NCBI GenBank assembly: GCA_947495775.1
Contig: CANMAQ010000005.1
Span: 186,001 to 250,000 of the forward strand
DNA: 64,000 bases
Reading direction: 5' to 3'
Source of the DNA: Jejuia algarum
GTDB lineage: Bacteria; Bacteroidota; Bacteroidia; Flavobacteriales; Flavobacteriaceae
Both the position numbers and the translations under genes were made by a program. The notes beneath the pieces are model-generated. The model did not search any database. It worked only from the letters and a program-made list of their open reading frames with translations, and had not been told where the DNA came from. Of the stretch, positions 27,601-35,767 are shown piece by piece (the first letter of the stretch is position 1; each line of letters begins with the position of its first letter).

Positions 27601-28295
27601 TAATAAAAGTCTAAATGCTTTTGACCTATGGCATTCATTTGGTCTTGTATGTTATGAAACAAGATGGCAAATGTAATGTACATGGCATTGTTGGGCATGT
27701 GGTTATCGGCTGCAAATACATTACGCTCTAAGTACTGACTTGTAAAATTCTGGATGTAGAGAATCATTTTTCGAAACGTATGCGTTACATCGTCTAAGTC
27801 TACAGGCGCATCAGGCTTTTCTTTTGGAGGCGCGGCTAGTGTAGGTTGCTGTGCCGTGCTAGAGGCAGTCGTTTTTTGCTGTGCATTTAAAAGTGCTGTT
27901 TTTTTATCTTGTAATACATCGCGAAGCACATTGCCAATTTTATCGGCTAGAAGGTCTGTTTTAAAATACAGCAGTCTATGGTACCACTGTTCTATGGTAT
28001 CATACCAGTCTAGTAGTAGTTTAATGTGGTCTGCTTGCGACGCTTTTTCAAAATGAAGATTTGTAACAGGCGCTTTTATAATCCCAATACAAAAGATAAC
28101 AGGGTCCTGTTCTATGAGTGTCTTCCAGTTTCCATCGATCTTATGGGTGCTATCGAAGAAATTAACATGTTCTACATAGGCGACGATGTAGGCCAATATA
28201 TCCTCAAAGGAGCGCTGGTCTATCTTAAACTCAGGATGAAGTAGATTGCTATTGCTGCGTTGGCGTTGTATGGTGCCTTTTCGTCTTTCTATCAT
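24672..28295 (-). CDS. eCIS baseplate J/gp47-like protein (Afp11/Pvc11-type)
   Basis: A 1207-residue baseplate wedge component. Recognisable parts are the region around residues 240-300 (CFELTPKSKGILIPSHTPLNAGK, the 'value-setting' strand of J proteins) and the C-terminal VSERLKHKDRALTLWDFEHLILERF… VRLVVMSNK, the conserved gp47 C-terminal motif. The last 45 residues are Pro/Thr/Lys-rich and probably disordered. It follows gp25 by 22 bases. With the Afp12-like protein and gp25 it should ring the spike. Confidence 0.85.
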   Translation of the reverse strand: MIERRKGTIQRQRSNSNLLHPEFKIDQRSFEDILAYIVAYVEHVNFFDSTHKIDGNWKTLIEQDPVIFCIGIIKAPVTNLHFEKASQADHIKLLLDWYDTIEQWYHRLLYFKTDLLADKIGNVLRDVLQDKKTALLNAQQKTTASSTAQQPTLAAPPKEKPDAPVDLDDVTHTFRKMILYIQNFTSQYLERNVFAADNHMPNNAMYITFAILFHNIQDQMNAIGQKHLDFYYKDILQQTPSEGIPTQTVVCFELTPKSKGILIPSHTPLNAGKLFEHKQNIEFETDKPLEVVPIKIEALDTLYFNTSPFVKIGTHRPTIASILKTERIKNGSPVAHVPNQALFGANEDNIITSTISKDTLATIGCIIASPVLFLEEGERDITITFNLEPTSAKATLWQLLHEMAQTLETPLDSVFNTTFERAFCISYSTAKDWVTLSKYRVRYNEAACQFTIQFTLDITHPPLEASTQHTETSFPMVKIVLDPYAPVYTYSFFRRVAVDSVTIDAHVKGVKNLSLYNTVGKMPLTKAFHLFGAAPTLGSYIMVGKSELFKKELTALNITIAWDNLPVAYGGFDTYYNAYEEGITNTSFQVDIKALSHGVWFPKTPSKTATVNLFDTVPAVTPEGYETVVLSETTTIAVSALDQYKLSRDYHQKDPIPYDVHTHSGFFKLEFKAPKYAFGKSVYHKNYSAVVRYNAQNEDTKPLPNPPFIPKVKQVTLAYAATDTIYFNNAFDNSSESVQGSYMHISPFGTETIVKDSRVYKDTMFSDFDGSGYLYLKLSKLERTQTLSLFFDLVNDTPINNTHANNITIEYKKMGRWIQLPSKNIITDGTAQLSTSGIIELVLPYFETKRMATNYELRFVAQKEAYTYPKMHGIYLNAVQAHCTSTDENVLGKIVPAYSIHKPIRKIAELKKIIQPAHSYGGKTPASSEHFYTNVSERLKHKDRALTLWDFEHLILERFHHVIAVKCTNLNRAFKPRAGQVRLVVMSNKWTHHAHHYFSTETLNSIHQFIKRKANPFITITVQNPKVEWLLVNCFATFEAEDQGGYYRNALNTEISAYLCPLSHSDSTTIEGIGAIIIPRMLRSHIENLPYISTVKQLEIEHIVKKGLDNFTVKIYKESEEIAPTTPWSILAPKSKHNIYNASILDAHSSAEGDNDNLQIGVDYIIASDHEAPPPDSPNTETAQGTPTATKPKSTLKKPTILNFKLE

Positions 28296-28317
28296 TACGT
28301 GTATAGGGGTAAACCTG

Positions 28318-28833
28318 CTATTTTTGTTGTTTATCTTTATGAAGTGCTACCAGTTCGGCTAGCGTTGTCGGTGCTTTTTCACGTGCTTTGTAACGCTCAG
28401 GAATGTCTGTACCTTCCACTTTATAATACGGAAATACCAAGTTAAATCGGGTATTGGTAGTAGGTATTTTATAGTCTAAATTAACTTTTATAACACCATC
28501 GAGATAGTCTGATTCGTCTAAGTGCACTTTTAAGAGTTTTATTCTAGGTTCAAAGCGCAACACGGCTGTTTTTATCATTTCTATAATTTGATGCACACGA
28601 GAGTTGGATATGGATTCGAACAGATATGTGTAAATATCACAGCCATATCTAGGATTCATAAGACGTTCTCCTAATTTTGTACTTAATAGAATTTCTAAAG
28701 ATTGTTGGATGTCTTCTTCATTAGAAATCATTTCTACACCTAAAGCACTTTCTTTATGAAAGGTAGGGGGAAAACTCCAACCTGTTCCTAGAAATAGGTT
28801 ATGAGATTTGATGTCTTGTTTTTTGTACGTCAT
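28318..28833 (-). CDS. gp25-like baseplate protein of the eCIS (Afp9/Pvc9-type)
   Basis: A 171-residue protein of the GPW/gp25 family, which links the baseplate to the sheath. The family core is evident: SNEEDIQQSLEILLSTKLGERLMNPRYGCDIYTYLFE, then a helix ending AVLRFEPRIKLLKVHL, including the E-P-R triad typical of gp25 proteins. The C-terminus is a short lysine-rich tail. Spacing is 2 bases from the spike gene, so translation is coupled. Confidence 0.92.
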   Translation of the reverse strand: MTYKKQDIKSHNLFLGTGWSFPPTFHKESALGVEMISNEEDIQQSLEILLSTKLGERLMNPRYGCDIYTYLFESISNSRVHQIIEMIKTAVLRFEPRIKLLKVHLDESDYLDGVIKVNLDYKIPTTNTRFNLVFPYYKVEGTDIPERYKAREKAPTTLAELVALHKDKQQK

Positions 28834-28835
28834 AT

Positions 28836-30629
28836 TTAATTAAGATTTACTGATGAACCACTAATATCTGTAGCACCGCTGCTGCTAATAGTACAACCAC
28901 TATCGCCATTAATGGTGGCCGAACTAGAGGCTGAAGCCGATATATCTTCACCATTAATAGATACGGCATTGGTTGCTGTAATGGTAACCGAATCGCCTTG
29001 TATGGTGAGGTCGTTTGCTGCTTTTATGGTCATTGCAGAAGCACTTTCTACAGTAATGCCATCTCCATTTAATTGAATTTGATTGCTGTTTTGGTCTGTA
29101 ATGGTAATGCCTTCATCTTGGTCGCTTATAACGATTGTATTCCCATTAGGTGTTAGTAGGCTCATTATGATATTTTCATCATCAAATTGCATTTGCAATT
29201 GGCTGCGGGTAACAAGCGCTTTAATGTTATTGTTACTATCGGCAGGAATGGCAGTATCGGCAGGTGGTAATGTACTGCTGTATAGACTGCCTAAAATAAC
29301 AGGGTAGCCAGGATTGCCGTCTACAAACCCTAGAATAACTTCGTCGTTGACTTCGGGATAGAAAAACGCCCCAAAACTATTACTGGCATAGAAGGATGCT
29401 AGACGTGCCCATACAAATTCTGTGGTATCATTAAGCATTGGGATTTCTACCTGTACTCTATAGGCACCACCGTCTTCATCGTAAGTGTCTTTTACAATAC
29501 CTACTTGTACGCCTTTTACATCGATAAGGCTGTCTTTAGTATCGGGTTCAGAGGGGGCATTTTTTACTTTTTGACTGTGCATTTCAGGAAGTAGTCCAAT
29601 TTGTATTTCTGTAAACCAATTGCCACCACTAAAATTTTGATTGACACTAGAAATGTAAGCATCGCCATCAAAAAGTTCGCCTAAGCCTGTTAGGGTAATA
29701 AGTGTATTGGGTTTAGCATCTGCAGATCCAGGAAATTTTATAGAACCGCGGTATTTAGACATGCGTAAGCGTAACAAAATGGCATCAGACAGTTGCTGTG
29801 CTTCGTCTTCGGTTAAAGGCACAGAGGTACTAAATGTATCCTCGGCGTCGGTCACAGCCTCTAAATCTGATTCTTCGGCATCGCCTTGGTCGTTTACCGT
29901 AGGTTCTGTAGCTTCCGAAGTCACCGCATCTTGTTCAGAGGGTGTCCATGCATTTATAGAAAATGACGAAGCTTGATCTACAGCGTCTAGCTCTAAATCC
30001 ATTTCTATAATGTCTACACCATAGGTTAATTCTAATACAGGTGTGTCCGAATTGGTTATAGCACTCACCACTAGAGTCCCATTATCGGTAACGACTGCCA
30101 TGCCATTGCGTTGGGCTCTACTTACGATAAAGTCCCAATCGGTCGCATTGTATTGAATGATTTTTTCTTTATTTACCGTTGTTGCTGTAATGTCATTTTC
30201 TACACCAAGATTTTCTGCGATTTGACTTATAGCATCGCTATCTAAACTGTCTGTAAGTACCAGTTGACTTCGTGTTTTTGTGGCTTCTACCAAGGCATCT
30301 TTACAGGTCACTTGAAAGGTAGTGCCAGAATCGTCAACCTTTATGGATTGTTTGGTAACCACACCAGAAAACACTGTTGTAGTATCTGTAGCGTACCCTA
30401 AAGCAATGTCTATGGCATTACCGGTTTGAAAGGTTGTAGCATCTGCAATCTCGAACATTTGTGTGGAAGGATTGCCATCTCTAACTGTAATCTGCGCTTG
30501 TGCTATTTTATCAATTTCTTGCGAAATAGTTATACTCGTAATGCCATAGGTATCTGGAATCGCATCACCTTCTGAGGTGATGGTAAAGGTAACGAGGTTA
30601 TTGCCATTTAGTATCGGTGAGTTTGCCAT
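28836..30629 (-). CDS. VgrG-like spike protein of the eCIS (Afp8/Pvc8-type)
   Basis: A 597-residue central spike, homologous to VgrG and phage gpD-gp5 fusions. It has the gp27-like N-terminal domains (residues about 1-350), an OB-fold (about 375-460, VQVGIVKDTYDEDGGAYRVQVEIPM… YPVILGSLYS) and a C-terminal beta-helix (about 490-597) made of short repeats such as MTIKAANDLTIQGDSVTI. There is no C-terminal toxin extension. It assembles as a trimer below the tube and carries the DUF4280 tip. Adjacent LysM and gp25 genes identify it as eCIS, not T6SS. Confidence 0.92.
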   Translation of the reverse strand: MANSPILNGNNLVTFTITSEGDAIPDTYGITSITISQEIDKIAQAQITVRDGNPSTQMFEIADATTFQTGNAIDIALGYATDTTTVFSGVVTKQSIKVDDSGTTFQVTCKDALVEATKTRSQLVLTDSLDSDAISQIAENLGVENDITATTVNKEKIIQYNATDWDFIVSRAQRNGMAVVTDNGTLVVSAITNSDTPVLELTYGVDIIEMDLELDAVDQASSFSINAWTPSEQDAVTSEATEPTVNDQGDAEESDLEAVTDAEDTFSTSVPLTEDEAQQLSDAILLRLRMSKYRGSIKFPGSADAKPNTLITLTGLGELFDGDAYISSVNQNFSGGNWFTEIQIGLLPEMHSQKVKNAPSEPDTKDSLIDVKGVQVGIVKDTYDEDGGAYRVQVEIPMLNDTTEFVWARLASFYASNSFGAFFYPEVNDEVILGFVDGNPGYPVILGSLYSSTLPPADTAIPADSNNNIKALVTRSQLQMQFDDENIIMSLLTPNGNTIVISDQDEGITITDQNSNQIQLNGDGITVESASAMTIKAANDLTIQGDSVTITATNAVSINGEDISASASSSATINGDSGCTISSSGATDISGSSVNLN

Positions 30630-30632
30630 AAT

Positions 30633-31313
30633 TTATTTTAAAGGAGGAAGGTATAGTGTGGTGCCAGGGGTGATATCTCTAAAATTAAGGATGTTATTAA
30701 AAGTAGCGACTTCCATATAGTAACTGCTATCGCCATATACTTTATAACAAATAAGAGGAAGCGTATCCCCTTCTTTAACTTCTATGTAATGGGTGAGGTC
30801 TGGCGATTGGTTATCGGCTTCGGCAGCGATATCATCGGCAGATATAGCGCCCTCAAAAGCGGTTGTTAATTTGGCTCTTAGGGGGGTGCCATCACTTTGA
30901 AACAGGGTGTATGAGATATTTAAAGACGTAAGTTTACATTTAAAGACTAGAGTACCCCAGGATAACATTAAATAATTGGGTTCGTGTATGCTACCGTTAT
31001 AGGTAAAACAGGTACTTTTAAACGTATCTATTTGGTCAGAAACAGGTGTTATGGTTGAGAGTAGACTACTAATGCTACTAGAACTTATAGCGCCAGTGGC
31101 ATCAAAATAAATATCGAAAGATACTTTTTCTGGCGGGGTACCTTTGTACCACACCGAAGTGCCTGGCGATCCTACAGGTTGAAACTTATTATACTCTATA
31201 GTATGTTCATGTGTATACGATGCAGGATTAATTTGCACGGTACAGGTGTCTCCTGTTTTGCTGGAATACTCGTTATCTGAGTACGCTATAATTTCCATGA
31301 GTTCTTTAGACAT
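30633..31313 (-). CDS. LysM-domain tube-end/hub protein of the eCIS (Afp7/Pvc7-type)
   Basis: A 226-residue protein with an N-terminal contractile-injection tube-like domain (VQINPASYTHEHTIEYN…) and a C-terminal LysM-like domain (HYIEVKEGDTLPLICYKVYGDSSYYMEVA… TPGTTLYLPPL). In AFP/PVC particles the equivalent joins tube to spike and baseplate. It is 3 bases from the spike gene. In phage relatives this is gp53-type; the LysM here need not bind peptidoglycan. Confidence 0.9.
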   Translation of the reverse strand: MSKELMEIIAYSDNEYSSKTGDTCTVQINPASYTHEHTIEYNKFQPVGSPGTSVWYKGTPPEKVSFDIYFDATGAISSSSISSLLSTITPVSDQIDTFKSTCFTYNGSIHEPNYLMLSWGTLVFKCKLTSLNISYTLFQSDGTPLRAKLTTAFEGAISADDIAAEADNQSPDLTHYIEVKEGDTLPLICYKVYGDSSYYMEVATFNNILNFRDITPGTTLYLPPLK

Positions 31314-31318
31314 ATAAC

Positions 31319-31477
31319 TTAACGTTCTTTAAATTTTTGCAATTGTCTTTTAACTTCTTTTTCGCAAAGGCGTTCTACGGTGGCCTTTAATGCGTTCATA
31401 TCTATAGCATCGGGTGCTTTGGTAGCCGATGTTTCTATTTTTACTTTCAAGATCAATTCTCTAATTTCTATAGGCAT
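31319..31477 (-). CDS. DUF5908-type 52-residue eCIS protein
   Basis: A short frame from ATG at 31477 to TAA at 31319. The N-terminus MPIEIRELILKVKIE is the hallmark of DUF5908, a small family found in eCIS loci; the C-terminus is a lysine/glutamate-rich helix ending FKER. It sits 4 bases after the second tube gene and 5 bases before the LysM gene, the position of Afp6/Pvc6, whose function is unknown. Tight spacing on both sides makes it a real gene despite its size. Confidence 0.8.
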   Translation of the reverse strand: MPIEIRELILKVKIETSATKAPDAIDMNALKATVERLCEKEVKRQLQKFKER

Positions 31478-31481
31478 AATG

Positions 31482-31928
31482 TTAGATAACTAGTGCGTAA
31501 TCGTAAGCGAGTTCTAAACTTTCTATGAGAATATCATTGGTCATAGAATTTAAAGGAGAAAACTCCCATTTAACGGGCCACGCATTGATAAAACTCCAAT
31601 TTTTAATTGGTAAACTGTCTTCATTAAGAAGGCTAACGATAATGGTTTGTGTCACTATTGTGGTTGCTAGTCCTCCTGCAATCATAGCTTCACACCATAT
31701 AGATAGTGCCGAAATACTAGAGGTGACACCGCGTTTCAATACTAAGTTTTGGTATTTTGTACCAGTAGGGACACGATGTTTGAAACGGTTTTCACCACCT
31801 TCGGCGATCTCTTCAATACCCATTTCCATAGACATACCTGATACTTCTTTAAAAGAAGTATCAAGTAAGCCCAATTCTAGTGGAAATGTGAGTCTAAAAT
31901 AAAAACCTGGTAAAGGGTAATCACTCAT
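31482..31928 (-). CDS. eCIS tube protein 2 (gp19-like, probable tube initiator)
   Basis: A 148-residue phage-tail-tube (T4 gp19-like) protein: YPLPGFYFRLTFPLELGLLDTSFKEVSGMSME opening, ENRFKHRVPTGTKYQNLVLKRGV middle and WSFINAWPVKWEFSPLNS end, all diagnostic of eCIS tubes. It differs from the first tube protein in the loops. By position (second tube gene, nearest the LysM hub) it is the likely Afp5-type initiator that forms the first ring on the spike. Confidence 0.88.
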   Translation of the reverse strand: MSDYPLPGFYFRLTFPLELGLLDTSFKEVSGMSMEMGIEEIAEGGENRFKHRVPTGTKYQNLVLKRGVTSSISALSIWCEAMIAGGLATTIVTQTIIVSLLNEDSLPIKNWSFINAWPVKWEFSPLNSMTNDILIESLELAYDYALVI

Positions 31929-31931
31929 AGG

Positions 31932-32393
31932 TTAACCATTTGCTATTGTAATGCCTTCATGAGCAAGCTCTAAAGTTTCTACAGCAACTTCATTTGCATC
32001 AGACTTTAAGTCTGTTGCTGTAATTTTAGTAGGCCATGCATTCGATAAAGACCATGTCATTGTTGGTGCACCAGATTCATCAAGTAGTTTTATAACTACC
32101 GTTTCTCTTTTTATGGTATTCATTTTTATTGCATTGTACCATTTCCAAAAATTATTGTCTTTAATAAAAACACCTTTTTTAAGTGTTACGTTACTAAACT
32201 TTGCCAAGCCAGGCATTTTAATAGTACTAAATGTTTTGCTATCGCCGTGTCTGTATTCCACAACTTGTGTTTCGGTATCTAAACCAGATATTTCTTGAAA
32301 AGAGGCCGTATTATCCTGTGAGCCTAAGCTTACCGAAAAATAAAACTTAGTTAACGGCCATGTAGCACCTTGTGCTGATCCATCATCTGCCAT
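31932..32393 (-). CDS. eCIS major tube protein (gp19-like)
   Basis: A 153-residue gp19-like tube protein: WPLTKFYFSVSLGSQDNTASFQEISGLDTETQVVEYRHG, then KMPGLAKFSNVTLKKGV and TWSLSNAWPTKITATDLKS. These match the hexamer-forming tube subunits of eCIS. It is 104 bases downstream of the sheath gene and 3 bases before the second tube gene. As the first and more canonical of two copies, it should be the main tube subunit. Confidence 0.92.
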   Translation of the reverse strand: MADDGSAQGATWPLTKFYFSVSLGSQDNTASFQEISGLDTETQVVEYRHGDSKTFSTIKMPGLAKFSNVTLKKGVFIKDNNFWKWYNAIKMNTIKRETVVIKLLDESGAPTMTWSLSNAWPTKITATDLKSDANEVAVETLELAHEGITIANG

Positions 32394-32497
32394 AATTATA
32401 TATTTTTAAAGTGTATTAATTAATTTTTAAGTGTTGTTTGCGTTGTCATTTCACAATAAAAACAGGGTTTAAACTGTGCCTATCAACGAAAACGGAA

Positions 32498-34159
32498 TTA
32501 TGCTTTTTGCATTTCTTGTTGGAATGTAATTTCAATGAATTCCGCAGGATGTGATACGGCAACTTTAACCGCTACAATCATACGTCCATTAAGGATATCA
32601 TCTCCAGTCATAGTACTTCCTAAGCCAACAGTTACAGAAAATGCATCTCCAGGTTTGGGGCCTACTAAGCCTCCTTGATTCCATAAGCCTAATAGAAAGT
32701 TACTAATCATACTTTTTACAGAAACCCATGTATTGGCATCGTTGGGAGTAAAGACATAAGCACTTGCAGCTTCTTTTACAGATTGTTCAATATAAATTAG
32801 GGTACGTCTTACATTAATGTATCTCCAGTCGTTAGAGTTTCCATCTAAGGTTCTAGCCCCCCATACCAATACGCCTTTTCCTGGAAAAGAGCGAATAGCA
32901 CATACCGATTTACCATCTAATGGCATGTTGAGGTCTTCCTGAGCTTTTAAATCGATTTTAATAGCAGGGGAGACAACAGCTTGCACGCCTACATTAGCAG
33001 GAGCAACCCATACGCCTTCATTATTATCTACAGTGGTATAAATACCAGCCATAGCAGCACTAGGAGTCATTAAATTGAGTTGTTCTAAAAGGTGCTTAAA
33101 TAGTAATTTGTAAGTACTACTTAAATTTTTAAGTACAGCATCTGCTTTTTCTGGTGTTATACCATCTGCAGCAGGTTTAGGCGCAAATAATGCTGTGATG
33201 TATTTTGAAATAGGATTAGGTACAGAACTTTTTGTTTTAGGATCTATAACGCTAGGAAACTCTGCGTTTAATAAGGTTTTAACAGCAGTGTAACTTGAAG
33301 AAGCAATATTTTTATAAGAAATGTCTGTTAATTGGTTCACGGTAGTATGCAACCAAGGGTAATATGCAGCCGCATAGCTGTTAAATTTAGGGAGTGTTGG
33401 TTCTACTGCATTTCTAAAACCTTCTACGCTTGTAGTGCCTACTAACGGTTCGCTGTAGCCTCCAGGGATATCGATAAGAGCGACTCTAGTGGCCAATTCG
33501 CCACAATGATTAATCATTTCACCTTGCAGGGTATAGCACAGTGCATATTTTTTAGCCAGTTCTGTTTCGGTAGGGTCGCTAAGTTCTACAGCATCTGGTA
33601 TAAGAATCATGGTAGGCTCTGTTTCTTTTTCTAAAACCGTTAGCGCATCTGTAAATGGCGTTGTGCTTGTTAAACCAGTCATGGTATAATCGTAACCTCC
33701 AGTAGATACGATGTAACAAGTTCCTCCTCCATTTTCGTAAAAGAAACGTACGGCGCTGTATAATCTATAATTTACAGTGGTGGTATTAAGACTGTAACCT
33801 GTGGCTCCTACATAAAAATCGGCGATTTTAGTTGGCGCTGTACTAGCGGCAGGAGCAGTGGGTTTGCTGCTGTCTGCTGGTTTCTTTTTAGATGCATCTG
33901 CTGCTGCAGGCTTGGCTGCTGGTGTAATTGCATCTACGCTAAATTGAATTTGTGGCGGTGTGCTGCCAAAAATAGCGTTAAACTCTGCTAAAGAGGTCAC
34001 TCTTACGGCTTTGTTTACTAAATCTTTACCATTGTAGCTCGTTTGTCCTGTATATCCGATAAAGGCCGGAATTGCAGTTGGAACTGGTACAACGGCATTT
34101 CCAAAGGCATCCAATTCTTGGATGTATACCCCTGGTGTTTTCATTGCTGTTACTGACAT
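32498..34159 (-). CDS. eCIS contractile sheath protein
   Basis: A 553-residue tail sheath protein, the only sheath gene in the locus (AFP/PVC have three). The N-terminal KTPGVYIQELDAFGNAVVPV and PAFIGYTG motifs and the C-terminal core FPGKGVLVWGARTLDGNSNDWRYINVRRTLIYIEQS… NFLLGLWNQGGL are typical. Residues about 79-111 are a Pro/Ala/Lys/Ser-rich low-complexity insertion, probably an exposed linker on the outer surface. The 104-base gap before the tube gene is the largest among the core genes. Confidence 0.95.
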   Translation of the reverse strand: MSVTAMKTPGVYIQELDAFGNAVVPVPTAIPAFIGYTGQTSYNGKDLVNKAVRVTSLAEFNAIFGSTPPQIQFSVDAITPAAKPAAADASKKKPADSSKPTAPAASTAPTKIADFYVGATGYSLNTTTVNYRLYSAVRFFYENGGGTCYIVSTGGYDYTMTGLTSTTPFTDALTVLEKETEPTMILIPDAVELSDPTETELAKKYALCYTLQGEMINHCGELATRVALIDIPGGYSEPLVGTTSVEGFRNAVEPTLPKFNSYAAAYYPWLHTTVNQLTDISYKNIASSSYTAVKTLLNAEFPSVIDPKTKSSVPNPISKYITALFAPKPAADGITPEKADAVLKNLSSTYKLLFKHLLEQLNLMTPSAAMAGIYTTVDNNEGVWVAPANVGVQAVVSPAIKIDLKAQEDLNMPLDGKSVCAIRSFPGKGVLVWGARTLDGNSNDWRYINVRRTLIYIEQSVKEAASAYVFTPNDANTWVSVKSMISNFLLGLWNQGGLVGPKPGDAFSVTVGLGSTMTGDDILNGRMIVAVKVAVSHPAEFIEITFQQEMQKA

Positions 34160-34180
34160 TCTTCTTAAGTTATTTAAGGG

Positions 34181-35170
34181 TTAAACATAAATTATGGTTC
34201 GAGAATAATAGATATTCTCATTATTTTCTATTGTTTGACGTGTCGCATTGGCTGCGGGTACTGGCAACTTTATATCTTGTTCTTCTATGGTATCTGAGAA
34301 TTGATGTGTGTATTGTAGTTTTAAAATGCTATACTGTTGCGGTGCTTTTACAAGTTTTAAGGGCTGTTGCGATACAAATACATAAGCCGTTTTGTTTTGA
34401 AATAAGGTTTCTGTTTTGGGTTTGTAGAGATCTGGTGCTATTTCTAGACGTTTAAGATTTATTTTTTTGTCCTGTGGTACAACGACAAGGTACTCCCAAT
34501 AGGTGGCTTTAGACTCAAAATGAAGTGTTAGTGCAGGAAGAGTAAGTGTTTTTAAGAGGTCTACGGTATGTTGCATTTGCAGATGGACTATGCCAAAACA
34601 GCGTTCATGAAGCGGTTCGGTTGTGCCTAAAAAGGACTTGGATAGTTTGCCGTCTAACCATAAATCGTAGCGGCCTGTACCAAGAGCTCTTAAATCTACC
34701 GTTGTACGTGGAGTATTTGCAGTCGATTGTTCAAAGACTGTTGCACCCTGCATGTTTTTTACGCTTAGATGTTGTACGTTTTTGGTCGTAACAGTAAAGC
34801 GTAAGGGGGTGTGCGACACAATAGTAGTAGGGGGTACGACCTCTTCTGTAGAGGGATTACTATTGGTAACGTATATTAAATTGTCTTGTGTTTTGTTTGA
34901 AGGGAGTTTTGTGTAACTGCTAAAGTTGTTATCTGTAGGTATTAATTGCAAGAAAAGATCGCTTGCGGTTTGTAATTCTTGTGCTATAGATTTAGAGGGA
35001 CGTACTTTAGCATAGATTAAAAGTTGCTGCTGTTGCAGTTGGCATTTGATGTCAAAATTTTTAAACAGCTTATACGTATCATGTGTTGGTACGATATTAA
35101 AAACAGGGCATATACTATTAGTAAAGTACTCATGTGTTATAGTAAAGGTAAACCAATGTTGATACGTCAT
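34181..35170 (-). CDS. eCIS-associated protein, possible cap/plug component
   Basis: A 329-residue protein without a family name I can assign. It lies between the DUF4255 terminator (2-base gap) and the sheath gene, where clusters like that of Algoriphagus carry an extra tail-end component. Residues about 122-182 look like an immunoglobulin-like beta-sandwich: FTVTTKNVQHLSVKNMQGATVFEQ… TVDLRALGTGRYDLWLDG, close in pattern to T9SS sorting domains but internal. Flanking regions are beta-rich and His/Gln-rich. A cap adaptor or plug at the distal tube end is the best guess. Confidence 0.55.
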   Translation of the reverse strand: MTYQHWFTFTITHEYFTNSICPVFNIVPTHDTYKLFKNFDIKCQLQQQQLLIYAKVRPSKSIAQELQTASDLFLQLIPTDNNFSSYTKLPSNKTQDNLIYVTNSNPSTEEVVPPTTIVSHTPLRFTVTTKNVQHLSVKNMQGATVFEQSTANTPRTTVDLRALGTGRYDLWLDGKLSKSFLGTTEPLHERCFGIVHLQMQHTVDLLKTLTLPALTLHFESKATYWEYLVVVPQDKKINLKRLEIAPDLYKPKTETLFQNKTAYVFVSQQPLKLVKAPQQYSILKLQYTHQFSDTIEEQDIKLPVPAANATRQTIENNENIYYSRTIIYV

Positions 35171-35172
35171 AA

Positions 35173-35763
35173 TTAGTTATCGTTTTTAAGAGGGGTTGTT
35201 TCGGTGTCTACAGAAATGATACTTGCAATTTCGCTTTGCACACGTTCTTTTTCAATACTTACCATTCTAACCTTATAAAGAATTGAAGGCACATATTTGG
35301 CGCCTATACCACTCCAAACATGACTGAGTTCTTGTATAGGGACATTATAAATTTCAAAGGTTAAACGCTCTATATATGGGGCTAATTCTGGATGTGTTTC
35401 CGAAGTGAATATTTTATCGGCTTGAAAAACACCTATTACACTAGATAGCATTTTTAAAGCATCCATATAGTTTTCTGAATTGTAGTTGGCAGAAGCCAAG
35501 ACATATAGATTAAGATGAACGGGAGGGTTTACTTTATGAAAACCACTTTTGGTAGTATTTCTATAAGGACTTTTATGTTTAACCGTTTTCTCATGTTCTA
35601 GATTGATGATGGAAAGGACTATTTTATTTTCGATATTTTTAGTGATACTGCCATCCAAATTAATAAGGCTTCCTACAACCACAGTATCATCTGTAAGTCC
35701 AAAGGCCATTTTAAGTTCTTTGTTTAGTAGATTACTGATGAATAAAAGTGCTTTTTCTAACAT
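35173..35763 (-). CDS. eCIS tail terminator (DUF4255, Afp16/Pvc16-type)
   Basis: A 196-residue DUF4255 protein, the terminator that stops tube and sheath polymerisation at the distal end. Evidence: TDDTVVVGSLINLDGSITKNIENKIVLSIINLEHE opening, PPVHLNLYVLASANYNSENYMDALKMLSSVIGVFQ, and LSHVWSGIGAKYVPSILYKVRMV near the end, all characteristic of the family. It is 2 bases ahead of the next gene and 4 bases after the small membrane protein gene. Confidence 0.92.
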   Translation of the reverse strand: MLEKALLFISNLLNKELKMAFGLTDDTVVVGSLINLDGSITKNIENKIVLSIINLEHEKTVKHKSPYRNTTKSGFHKVNPPVHLNLYVLASANYNSENYMDALKMLSSVIGVFQADKIFTSETHPELAPYIERLTFEIYNVPIQELSHVWSGIGAKYVPSILYKVRMVSIEKERVQSEIASIISVDTETTPLKNDN

Positions 35764-35767
35764 GATT

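Noticed and set aside
28836..30629. Spike gene as VgrG of the nearby T6SS
   Set aside because: It sits 2-3 bases from LysM and gp25 eCIS genes in a continuous operon and is far from clpV-tssBC.
31525..31902. 125-codon plus-strand frame over the second tube gene
   Set aside because: Antisense to a clear gp19-like tube protein in a tight operon.
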